Assembly: GCA_964560565.1 (NCBI GenBank)
Contig: CAZLMF010000079.1
Span: forward strand, 1-7,284
Direction of reading: 5' to 3'
Length of the DNA stretch: 7,284 nucleotides
Origin: CAZLMF01 sp964560565
Lineage (GTDB): Bacteria; Bacillota; Clostridia; Oscillospirales; Ruminococcaceae
A program made the position numbers and the translations under genes. Of the stretch, positions 1 to 4,586 are shown piece by piece. Within the stretch, counting starts at the first letter, position 1, and every line of letters begins with the position of its first letter. Under the pieces are notes generated by a model. That model was given only the letters and a program-made list of their open reading frames with translations. It made no database searches and was not told the origin of the DNA.

Positions 1-614
1 ATATCCGCCCCTAATGTTATCGGGTGCAAGTCATGCTTGCAAAAACGCAAATGCGCACCGTGGGCATTATCCACAAGCAGTAGCAGTCCGTTTTCGTGGC
101 AAAGAGCCGCAAGCTTTGCAATATCTGCCATTCCCCCTAAATAGTCGGGGGAGGTTATATATAGTGCTGATGCGCCACTCGAGCTTTTAATTGCAGCTAT
201 AAGTGAATCCTCTGTGACTTCGTTGCTTAAAATGCTATCACCTTTAGGGAACATCCACTCAACCTCAATGTCAAGCAGTGCGCAAGCGCTTAAAAATGCA
301 CGGTGGCAATTGCGTGGGGCGATTACCCTTCCCCCTGCGCCAACACCTAAGTAAAGCATTGCTTGTATTGAAAGAGTTGAGCCTCCTGCGCTGTAAAAGG
401 TAGCAAAGCTCCCGTATAGGGATGCGCAAAGGCTTTCACTTTGTGCAATAATGCCGCCACATTCATAAAGGCTGTCTGCACCTGCAATTTCGGTTATGTC
501 AAGTCTTGACGCTTCCTCCATACCTGCAAGCCTGCCCTTATGACCGGGCATATGCGCCCTGATAACATTTTTGTCTGCGTATTCGCTTAAAAAGTCATAT
601 ATCGGTGTTTTCAC
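1..614 (-). CDS. Orn/Lys/Arg decarboxylase family PLP enzyme, N-terminal part (cut by window edge)
   Basis: N-terminal 204 residues of a fold-type I PLP enzyme of the Orn/Lys/Arg decarboxylase major-domain family, which decarboxylates a basic amino acid to a polyamine precursor such as cadaverine, putrescine or agmatine. Visible signatures are HMPGHKG (residues 21-27), the ADSLYE segment (46-51), SAGGST (75-80, cofactor-phosphate region), NCHRA (102-106), SPDYLGG (155-161) and VDNAHGAHL (181-189), whose Asp and His normally contact the PLP ring. The catalytic lysine normally follows shortly after and lies outside the window, so activity and substrate cannot be judged. The start is GTG at 614-612, preceded by AGAAAGGA at good spacing. 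It begins 24 nt after the sigma-like gene with no terminator between, so it is probably co-transcribed with the two small genes upstream. In Bacillus a related gene (yaaO) lies next to tmk, so this may be a housekeeping neighbour. Family call is firm; specificity is unknown. Confidence 0.88.
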   Translation of the reverse strand, partial: MKTPIYDFLSEYADKNVIRAHMPGHKGRLAGMEEASRLDITEIAGADSLYECGGIIAQSESLCASLYGSFATFYSAGGSTLSIQAMLYLGVGAGGRVIAPRNCHRAFLSACALLDIEVEWMFPKGDSILSNEVTEDSLIAAIKSSSGASALYITSPDYLGGMADIAKLAALCHENGLLLLVDNAHGAHLRFCKHDLHPITLGAD

Positions 615-638
615 TGATTGTCCTTTCTAAGGTATAAC

Positions 639-950
639 CTAAACTTCCTCAAAGTAATAGGTTAGATAATCCTCGATTATTTTCCGTCCTCTGGCAATGG
701 TACGGGATACGGTGGACTTGTTTACTGAGCACAATGCCCCTATCTCGTCCATGGTATGCTTTTCATAATAGTATAGCATAATATATCGAAGTTGTGTAGA
801 TGTTAATCTGTCCCTCATCACTGCCGCAAGGAGCTTTTGTGCCTTGCGAAGTTTGCTGGAATTGTCCTCTCCCTCTGCTTTTGTCGCAAGGAGATTTAGC
901 TTCCCCTTATCGGTGTAAAGGAAATCCGATGCGATTCTTTTACTAGCCAT
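639..950 (-). CDS. sigma-70 region 4-like HTH protein (no region 2)
   Basis: A 103-residue protein whose C-terminal half (about residues 49-93) reads like sigma-70 region 4: LTSTQLRYIMLYYYE, then TMDEIGALCSVNKSTVSRTIARGRKII, with a recognition helix around NKSTVSRTIARG. The first 45 residues are basic and low in complexity, and no region 2 or 3 is present. It therefore cannot be a full sigma factor by itself; it is more likely a DNA-binding regulator or one half of a split sigma. Similar short region-4 proteins occur in Firmicute phages and conjugative elements, often as late-gene activators (family knowledge). I chose the ATG at 950-948 because GAGGAGG (963-957) lies 6 nt upstream; a longer frame reaching 992 has no such site. 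The gene overlaps the preceding one by 8 nt, and its Shine-Dalgarno is made from that gene's GAG-GAG codons, so the two are translationally coupled. Target promoters are unknown. Confidence 0.82.
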   Translation of the reverse strand: MASKRIASDFLYTDKGKLNLLATKAEGEDNSSKLRKAQKLLAAVMRDRLTSTQLRYIMLYYYEKHTMDEIGALCSVNKSTVSRTIARGRKIIEDYLTYYFEEV

Positions 951-1158
951 TACATTCCTCCTCATATCCCTCGAGGTATTTTGCAGTTGCAATTAAATCC
1001 CTGCGCTGTGACATAAGCAGTTCTCTTCTGCAATGTATGTCCTCGTATTTTGAGTCTGTGTTATCCATTTCACTTAGAATAAGCCTTAACTCCTCAATTC
1101 TCCCCTCAAGCTGCTTTGCTGAGCGATAATATTCCTGTGCAAGCTCTTTAATAGTCAT
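943..1158 (-). CDS. small charged, probably coiled-coil protein, partner of the sigma-like gene
   Basis: A 71-residue protein, first gene of the leftward operon. It is rich in Glu, Arg and Lys with regularly spaced Leu/Ile/Met (for example LEGRIEELRLILSEM at 17-31, and RRELLMSQRRDLIATAKYL), which suggests a two-segment helical hairpin or coiled coil. There is no signal peptide and no membrane segment. I do not recognise a functional domain. From memory, comparable 60-70 residue proteins starting MTIKELAQEYY-like often precede short sigma-like proteins in clostridial mobile elements, but this needs a search. The start is ATG 1158-1156 with AGGAGGGG (1169-1162) directly upstream. A longer frame with a TTG start at 1197 would run through operator O1 and has no ribosome-binding site, so I reject it. 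The last codons carry the ribosome-binding site of the next gene. A role as partner or antagonist of the sigma-like protein is inference. Confidence 0.75.
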   Translation of the reverse strand: MTIKELAQEYYRSAKQLEGRIEELRLILSEMDNTDSKYEDIHCRRELLMSQRRDLIATAKYLEGYEEECNG

Positions 1159-1190
1159 TTTCCCCTCCTGTATTATGTCTGCTGCTTTGC

Positions 1191-1205
1191 TACACAATAT
1201 GTGTA
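1191..1205. promoter_or_regulatory. operator O1 (palindrome in the leftward leader)
   Basis: TACACA-ATA-TGTGTA is a perfect 6-bp inverted repeat with a 3-bp centre. Its 13-bp core (1192-1204) has the same ACAC-N5-GTGT form as O2 and O3. It falls at roughly +6 to +18 of the predicted leftward transcript. Its centre is 33 bp, about three helical turns, from O2. It is probably bound by the adjacent XRE repressor. Confidence 0.7.
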
Positions 1206-1216
1206 GCTACAAACAT

Positions 1217-1245
1217 ATGTTATCACACGTTATGTGTGATGTCAA
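1217..1245 (-). promoter_or_regulatory. leftward promoter (P-left) with an operator in its spacer
   Basis: On the minus strand, a perfect -35 TTGACA (1245-1240) is followed by a 17-nt spacer and a -10 TAACAT (1222-1217, 4 of 6 consensus). The expected start site is near 1210, about 50 nt before the ATG at 1158. Palindrome O2 (1225-1237) lies wholly within the spacer and O1 lies just after the start site, so a protein bound to either should block the polymerase. This promoter should drive the coiled-coil gene, the sigma-like gene and, by read-through, the decarboxylase. Confidence 0.75.
1222..1240. promoter_or_regulatory. operator O2 (palindrome in the P-left spacer)
   Basis: ATCACAC-GTTAT-GTGTGAT is a perfect 7-bp inverted repeat with a 5-bp centre, the most symmetric of the three sites. 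The ACAC-N5-GTGT core is at 1225-1237, between the -35 and -10 boxes of the leftward promoter. It is likely the main repressor site for the leftward operon. Confidence 0.75.
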
Positions 1246-1275
1246 GAGAAAATCGAAAGTTTGTTCTTTTTATTG

Positions 1276-1304
1276 TTGACAATTCACACGCTATGTGTTA
1301 GAAT
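1276..1304 (+). promoter_or_regulatory. rightward promoter (P-right) of the repressor operon
   Basis: A perfect -35 TTGACA (1276-1281), a 17-nt spacer and a -10 TAGAAT (1299-1304, 5 of 6 consensus) predict a start site near 1311 and a leader of about 78 nt before the repressor ATG at 1389. Operator O3 (1286-1298) fills the spacer up to the -10 box, which suggests that the repressor limits its own synthesis. The two divergent -35 boxes are separated by 30 AT-rich bases. Confidence 0.8.
1286..1298. promoter_or_regulatory. operator O3 (palindrome in the P-right spacer)
   Basis: ACAC-GCTAT-GTGT differs from O2 at one position (GCTAT versus GTTAT). It sits between -35 and -10 of the rightward promoter. 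Its centre is 61 bp, about six helical turns, from O2, so dimers on both sites could face the same side of the DNA. Expected role: negative autoregulation of the repressor-protease operon. Confidence 0.72.
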
Positions 1305-1388
1305 AACCCTTGAAAGCAACACACAATGTGGCATTTTGCCTGTTATAAGGCTTTGAATCCAAAGCATAATCAGAAAGGTGGATATGAT

Positions 1389-1751
1389 ATGCTAAGCGAA
1401 AGACTCAAGCAATTACGCAAGCAAAGAGGTTATACGCAGCATCAGCTTGCGCAAATTTTAGGCTTATCTGCAAGTGCAATCGGTATGTACGAGCAGGGAA
1501 GAAGAGAGCCTGACAGCGCTACACTGCTAAAGTACGCAAATGCCTTTGATGTCACAGTTGGCTATATAATGGATAGCTCTGACGGGCAAAAAAAGGAGGT
1601 TCTCGCTGAGCTTAAGCGCACCTTGTATTCACAGGATGGGCTTATGTTCAACGGAGAGGAGCTAAATGACGAGGATGTCGAGCAAATTTTAGCTGCTATT
1701 GAGGTTGGCACTGCCCTTGCAATGGCGCGCAAGAAGAAAAACGAAGCATGA
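1389..1751 (+). CDS. XRE-family (Cro/cI-type) transcriptional repressor
   Basis: A 120-residue cytoplasmic DNA-binding protein. Residues 5-60 form a classic HTH_3 domain: LKQLRKQRGYTQHQLAQILG, then SASAIGMYEQGRREPDSATLLKYANAFDVTVGYIM, with the recognition helix around SASAIGMYEQG. The C-terminal tail (about 70-120) carries GLMFNGEELNDEDVEQILAAIEVGTALA, a short helical segment I associate with clostridial repressors of this size and likely used for dimerisation or protease recognition. I chose the ATG at 1389 because AAGGTGG (1375-1381) lies 7 nt upstream; an upstream in-frame ATG at 1326 would add 21 residues with no HTH-family match. The gene is first in an operon with the ImmA-like protease, the arrangement of immR-immA in ICEBs1, although the order differs. 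It most likely binds the three ACAC-N5-GTGT palindromes upstream and controls both divergent promoters. That binding is inference. Confidence 0.88.
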   Translation: MLSERLKQLRKQRGYTQHQLAQILGLSASAIGMYEQGRREPDSATLLKYANAFDVTVGYIMDSSDGQKKEVLAELKRTLYSQDGLMFNGEELNDEDVEQILAAIEVGTALAMARKKKNEA

Positions 1752-1774
1752 TGAATGAATGGATATGGACGTGA
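1748..1774 (+). other. possible 8-codon coupling ORF between repressor and protease genes
   Basis: ATG at 1748 overlaps the repressor stop codon (ATGA). The frame reads MMNEWIWT and stops at 1772-1774, 7 nt before the protease ATG at 1782. The protease start has no clear Shine-Dalgarno, so ribosomes re-initiating through this mini-ORF could supply its translation. A short near-repeat (ATGAATGGATAT at 1755, ATGAATGGATTAT at 1778) also surrounds the start. It may be chance. Confidence 0.25.
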
Positions 1775-1781
1775 AAAATGA

Positions 1782-2219
1782 ATGGATTATATTAAAAGCT
1801 TTGTTGCCAAATTGCGCGAGAGTTATGGCACGTCTGACCCTTTTGAGCTTTGCGGTGACCTTGATATTCTTGTTCTAAACTTTGATTTACCCACAAAGGT
1901 AAGGGGCTTTTTTAGCAATATCAGCGGTTGTAAGGTAATATATTTAAGCTTTGCCCTCAATGAAAATGAGCGCAGAATGGTTTGCGCTCATGAGCTTGGG
2001 CATGCGCTTTTGCACGAAAAAATAAACGGCATTTTTATAAGCTCAAGCACTCTACTTGTCCCCTCACGCTACGAGCGTGAGGCGGATATGTTTGCCGCGC
2101 ATCTGCTGATTGAGGATGATGAGGTAACGTTTGACCACTGCGGTCTTTCTACATACGAGCAAATCGCAATGTTCACAGGGATTGACGAAAGGCTAGTGCG
2201 CATGAGATACTTACCCTGA
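1782..2219 (+). CDS. ImmA/IrrE-family zinc metallopeptidase (anti-repressor protease)
   Basis: A 145-residue soluble protein with the gluzincin motif HELGH (residues 70-74) inside VCAHELGHALLHE, and a downstream YEREADMFAAHLLI segment (97-110) whose glutamate is the probable third zinc ligand. Length and motifs fit the minimal ImmA/IrrE peptidase domain (formerly DUF955). In ICEBs1, ImmA cleaves the repressor ImmR after DNA damage or a cell-density signal; in Deinococcus, IrrE cleaves DdrO. The same job is expected here for the XRE protein encoded 30 nt upstream. The ATG at 1782 is the only usable ATG start, since an in-frame TGA lies directly before it. The ribosome-binding site is weak, so the protease may be made in small amounts or by coupling from the repressor gene. 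No terminator separates it from the carboxypeptidase gene 52 nt downstream. What activates it is not visible. Confidence 0.88.
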   Translation: MDYIKSFVAKLRESYGTSDPFELCGDLDILVLNFDLPTKVRGFFSNISGCKVIYLSFALNENERRMVCAHELGHALLHEKINGIFISSSTLLVPSRYEREADMFAAHLLIEDDEVTFDHCGLSTYEQIAMFTGIDERLVRMRYLP

Positions 2220-2271
2220 AGAATTTTTATAGCGGCATAATCATATACTTTACGGAAACGGGGGAGCAGGC

Positions 2272-3003
2272 TTGAGTAAATCAACGAAGATTATATATGC
2301 AATCACTTATTTGCTTATATTCTCAATGCTGTTTATACTGCTTTATAAGCTAAGCGATAAATCCTCCGCCGAAAAAACGGAAAGTGATGTGAGCGGCGTG
2401 AACATTAATGAGCATATTGACAATGAATGGGCACTGTTTCTGGTAAATGGGTTTAATCCTCTGCCAAAGGATTTTTCAGTGCAAACTGCCCCTGTATATA
2501 ATGAATATCAGCTTGATAGCCGCATTGCACCCTACCTTATGTTACTGTTAAATGCGGCAGAGGTCGATGCAATAAAGCTTAATGTTATCTCGGCTTATCG
2601 AACAAGGGAGTACCAGCATAAGCTTTTTAGCGACAGTGTGCTTGAATATATGAGCGAGGGAATGTCGTTTATCGAGGCGACGACCGCAACGTCAAGGTCC
2701 ATTGCCCCTGCCGGCACAAGTGAGCATAACGCAGGAGTTGCGGTGGATATAGTCAGCATGGATTGGTTTGTTGACAGGGAGCATCTTACCTCGGACTTTG
2801 ACGAGACCGATGAATTTGCGTGGCTAAAGGAAAACAGCTATAAATATGGATTTATCATGCGCTATCCGGAGGATAAAACGGATATAACGCAGATTATATA
2901 TGAGCCTTGGCATTACCGCTTTGTGGGGGTTTATCATGCGACGAAAATCACTGAGCAGGGGATATGCTTAGAGGAGTATATGAAGCAATTGGGAATTGAA
3001 TAG
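2272..3003 (+). CDS. VanY-type D-alanyl-D-alanine carboxypeptidase, membrane anchored
   Basis: A 243-residue zinc peptidase of the VanY/peptidase M15 family, which removes the terminal D-Ala from peptidoglycan stem peptides outside the cell. Residues 7-25 form a hydrophobic segment without a lipobox, so an N-terminal anchor is likely. The domain shows AYRTREYQ (108-115), SEHNAGVAVD (150-159, zinc ligands His152 and Asp159) and IYEPWHYRFVG (209-219, catalytic Glu211 and zinc ligand His214); all key residues are present. The start is TTG at 2272, preceded by GGGGGAG (2260-2266); there is no better in-frame ATG near it. It lies 52 nt after the protease gene with no promoter or terminator visible between them, and is closed by a strong terminator, so it is probably the last gene of the repressor operon. 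No vanS/vanR or ligase gene is nearby, which argues against a standard glycopeptide-resistance cluster. Cargo or surface-modification role is inference. Confidence 0.87.
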   Translation: MSKSTKIIYAITYLLIFSMLFILLYKLSDKSSAEKTESDVSGVNINEHIDNEWALFLVNGFNPLPKDFSVQTAPVYNEYQLDSRIAPYLMLLLNAAEVDAIKLNVISAYRTREYQHKLFSDSVLEYMSEGMSFIEATTATSRSIAPAGTSEHNAGVAVDIVSMDWFVDREHLTSDFDETDEFAWLKENSYKYGFIMRYPEDKTDITQIIYEPWHYRFVGVYHATKITEQGICLEEYMKQLGIE

Positions 3004-3004
3004 T

Positions 3005-3043
3005 ATAAACCGCTAAGGGAAGCCTTAGCGGTTTATTGTTGTT
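3005..3043 (+). terminator. terminator of the repressor-protease-carboxypeptidase operon
   Basis: A 14-bp uninterrupted stem (3005-3018 with 3023-3036, core AACCGCTAAGG / CCTTAGCGGTT) with a GAAG loop starts right after the stop codon and is followed by a moderately T-rich tail (ATTGTTGTT). Confidence 0.85.
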
Positions 3044-3272
3044 ATGCATAAAAATGGTTGTTGCAACTTGTACAAAACAGAGATTATTGTTAAATTCAAG
3101 AAATCACCGTCACAAAACTCACTTTTTAATGGTATTACTATATAGAGGGGTTATAGATTAATTAATAAGTAACACTTTTTGAAACGGCTACCAAGTCAAA
3201 CACTATAAATCCAGAACGTTTTTACCCAACACGCAGTTTCACCCGAATCTATGCGAATTAAGGAGGAAAGAA
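3044..3272 (+). promoter_or_regulatory. non-coding leader of the lipoprotein gene, weak promoter candidates
   Basis: About 230 AT-rich bases without a credible ORF. The best promoter candidate is TTGAAA (3179-3184) with TATAAA (3204-3209), but the spacer is 19 nt. A second is TTGTAC (3068-3073) with TAAATT (3091-3096), spacer 17. Neither is strong. There is a perfect palindrome ATTAATTAAT (3157-3166) of unknown meaning. A strong ribosome-binding site AAGGAGG (3260-3266) ends the region, 6 nt before the ATG. Confidence 0.35.
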
Positions 3273-4028
3273 ATGAAAAAAGCGAAATTTATAGGCAGTA
3301 TTCTCTTTATTCCTATTTTTTTTATGAGCGCTTGCGTGCAAGGCGCTTCAAATGAGGGTTCAAATACAAGTGTAATTGACATGACAAAAGACCCGTCATC
3401 AGTGACGGCAAGTCAGTCGAATAAATCCTCGGAGGAGGTTATTATTGACAGTCCGTTCACATTGGCATACACCTCCGATGAAAAGTACATCACTCATGAA
3501 GAATATAAATATCAATATCCCTACAATGATGAAATAGCAATATTTGATGGGAACCTCATTGAGCTTATTGGTGGGGATAAGTTTGACGAATGGATATATG
3601 AGTTTAAATCCGTTGACGGATTTCCAGAAAAAACGGAGTATCGTAACTGGAACGAGCTCAACATTATCACCTTTGTGCGTGAATTCCAAATCAGCCGTGC
3701 AGACTTTGAGAAATACATGGAAAGCTCTGATTTCTACACCAAAGAGGTTATCGACGCTGTGTATTCTGATGATGTAAAAGCCATAAACAAGGCGTTTGTC
3801 AATCCGTATGCGCTATACTTTGACGGTAAAATTTACACCATGCAGTGGTTTGAGGAACATAGCGCCGCTGATTTTGAAAGCGAGGGAATCCCTTTGCAGG
3901 AAATCGAAAGCTACCTCGAAAAAGTAAAATCGAGTTTTACAAATTCAAAATACGAGGATACTGAGGAAAATAAAGAATTTAAAGCGCTGGAGGAAAAGGT
4001 TTCTGAATATGCAAAGTCAGCAAACTGA
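3273..4028 (+). CDS. secreted lipoprotein of unknown function
   Basis: A 251-residue protein with a lipoprotein signal peptide: basic start MKKAK, a hydrophobic core (residues 6-18) and the lipobox MSAC with lipidated Cys21. A Ser/Thr/Asn-rich linker follows (about 22-58), then a globular acidic domain. That domain contains WNELNIITFVREFQISRADFEKYM, a DAVYSDDVKAINKAFVNPYALYFDGKIYTMQWFEEHSAADF segment (161-201) and an amphipathic Lys/Glu-rich C-terminus. The NPYAL-x-DGKIYT segment reminds me of anonymous lipoproteins seen repeatedly in clostridial genomes, but I know of no function. The ATG at 3273 is supported by AAGGAGG at 6 nt. The gene is monocistronic: it has its own terminator and is separated from the upstream operon by a terminator. 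It is convergent with the sporulation cluster, and nothing nearby hints at a partner. Confidence 0.85.
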   Translation: MKKAKFIGSILFIPIFFMSACVQGASNEGSNTSVIDMTKDPSSVTASQSNKSSEEVIIDSPFTLAYTSDEKYITHEEYKYQYPYNDEIAIFDGNLIELIGGDKFDEWIYEFKSVDGFPEKTEYRNWNELNIITFVREFQISRADFEKYMESSDFYTKEVIDAVYSDDVKAINKAFVNPYALYFDGKIYTMQWFEEHSAADFESEGIPLQEIESYLEKVKSSFTNSKYEDTEENKEFKALEEKVSEYAKSAN

Positions 4029-4042
4029 CTTTTATAAGCCCA

Positions 4043-4082
4043 AAAAGGAGAAGCTGATTTTCAGTTTCTCCTTTTATTTGTT
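4043..4082 (+). terminator. terminator of the lipoprotein gene
   Basis: A 14-bp stem (4043-4056 with 4062-4075, one G-U pair; core AAGGAGAAGCTG / CAGTTTCTCCTT) with a 5-nt loop ATTTT is followed by a T-rich tail (TTTTATTTGTT). It starts 15 nt after the stop codon. Confidence 0.85.
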
Positions 4083-4094
4083 ATTAACTTTAAA

Positions 4095-4198
4095 TAGCTA
4101 CTAAGCCGAAGTAGTTACTAACAGAGTATCAAAGGGGGTTGTACCTTGCCTCCTTTGAAAACTCCTTACGGCAACTGCTTGGATTTAGTAATACTAAA
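4095..4198. repeat. cluster of nested inverted repeats, possible small repeat element or structured RNA
   Basis: Non-coding DNA between two convergent terminators. Hairpin A has an 8-bp stem (TAGCTACT 4095-4102 with AGTAGTTA 4110-4117). Hairpin B has a 10-bp stem (TCAAAGGGGG 4129-4138 with CCTCCTTTGA 4149-4158, one G-U pair) and a 10-nt loop. TTACTAA (4115-4121) is the exact inverse of TTAGTAA (4185-4191) and encloses hairpin B. TTTAGTA-A-TACTAAA (4184-4198) is itself palindromic. No ORF is present. It could be a MITE-like insertion, a REP-like repeat or an RNA; a genome-wide copy count would decide. Confidence 0.4.
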
Positions 4199-4229
4199 AA
4201 ATAGCATCCACTCACACAAGCAGATGCTA
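4196..4229 (-). terminator. terminator of the gpr-spoIIP operon
   Basis: On the minus strand a 7-bp stem TAGCATC / GATGCTA (4229-4223 with 4208-4202) with a 14-nt loop is followed by six T (4201-4196). The stem begins with the stop codon of the last gene. The short stem and long loop make it weaker than the other terminators in the window. Confidence 0.65.
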
Positions 4230-4568
4230 AAATCTATCTATAAGCTCTCGCAAAGTTTCCCTTACCTTTTCCACTATTGGTGCGCCTAAGCGCACCACAG
4301 GGGGTAGTGCATAATAATACTCCTGCGTCACAGTCCTCTCGATTTCCCGAACAGGAGCAATATCAACATACCACCTTCTCCCGATGATTTCCACTACAAA
4401 GGTGCCCTCATCCTGCCTTTGAGCCTCGATAATCGACATATCCGAGCCTAATGCCACTTGAGAAGTGTTGATGTAAACTGTGATTGCGGTATATATGAAA
4501 AGCACTAATATCATGCATATTGTAAGTGTTGCAAAATAGGTTCTAAATATACTTCTTTTTTTCTTCAA
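4227..4568 (-). CDS. small single-pass membrane protein downstream of spoIIP, function unknown
   Basis: A 113-residue protein with a basic N-terminus (MKKKRS), one membrane segment (about 12-34) and an extracytoplasmic domain. That domain contains GTFVVEIIGRRWYVDIAPVREIERTV (55-80) and a C-terminal amphipathic helix (VEKVRETLRELIDRF). I recognise no known family. The start is TTG 4568-4566 with AAGGAG (4580-4575) at 6 nt, and it lies 18 nt after the spoIIP stop, so it is almost certainly co-transcribed with spoIIP. In Bacillus subtilis the gene after spoIIP is lepA, which is not here. Position suggests expression in the sporulating cell and perhaps a role at the engulfing septum, but this is inference from context only. 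Confidence 0.75.
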   Translation of the reverse strand: MKKKRSIFRTYFATLTICMILVLFIYTAITVYINTSQVALGSDMSIIEAQRQDEGTFVVEIIGRRWYVDIAPVREIERTVTQEYYYALPPVVRLGAPIVEKVRETLRELIDRF

Positions 4569-4586
4569 AGCTTGCTCCTTAGTGTA

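Noticed and set aside
951..992. Longer start for the sigma-like protein (117 residues)
   Set aside because: The extra 15 residues overlap the upstream gene further; GAGGAGG placed 6 nt before 950 marks the start.
1159..1197. N-terminal extension of the 71-residue protein from a TTG at 1197 (84 residues)
   Set aside because: It has no ribosome-binding site and runs through operator O1; the ATG at 1158 has AGGAGGGG directly upstream.
1326..1388. Upstream ATG giving the XRE repressor 21 extra residues
   Set aside because: The extra residues have no family match and no Shine-Dalgarno; the ATG at 1389 has AAGGTGG at 7 nt and begins exactly at the HTH domain.
1..3043. A complete integrative conjugative element or prophage
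   Set aside because: Only the control genes are seen; there is no integrase, excisionase, relaxase, structural gene, tRNA or att repeat in the window.
4129..4158. AAAGGAGG on the minus strand as a ribosome-binding site of a hidden small gene
   Set aside because: No ATG, GTG or TTG follows at usable distance, and the motif is one arm of a hairpin.
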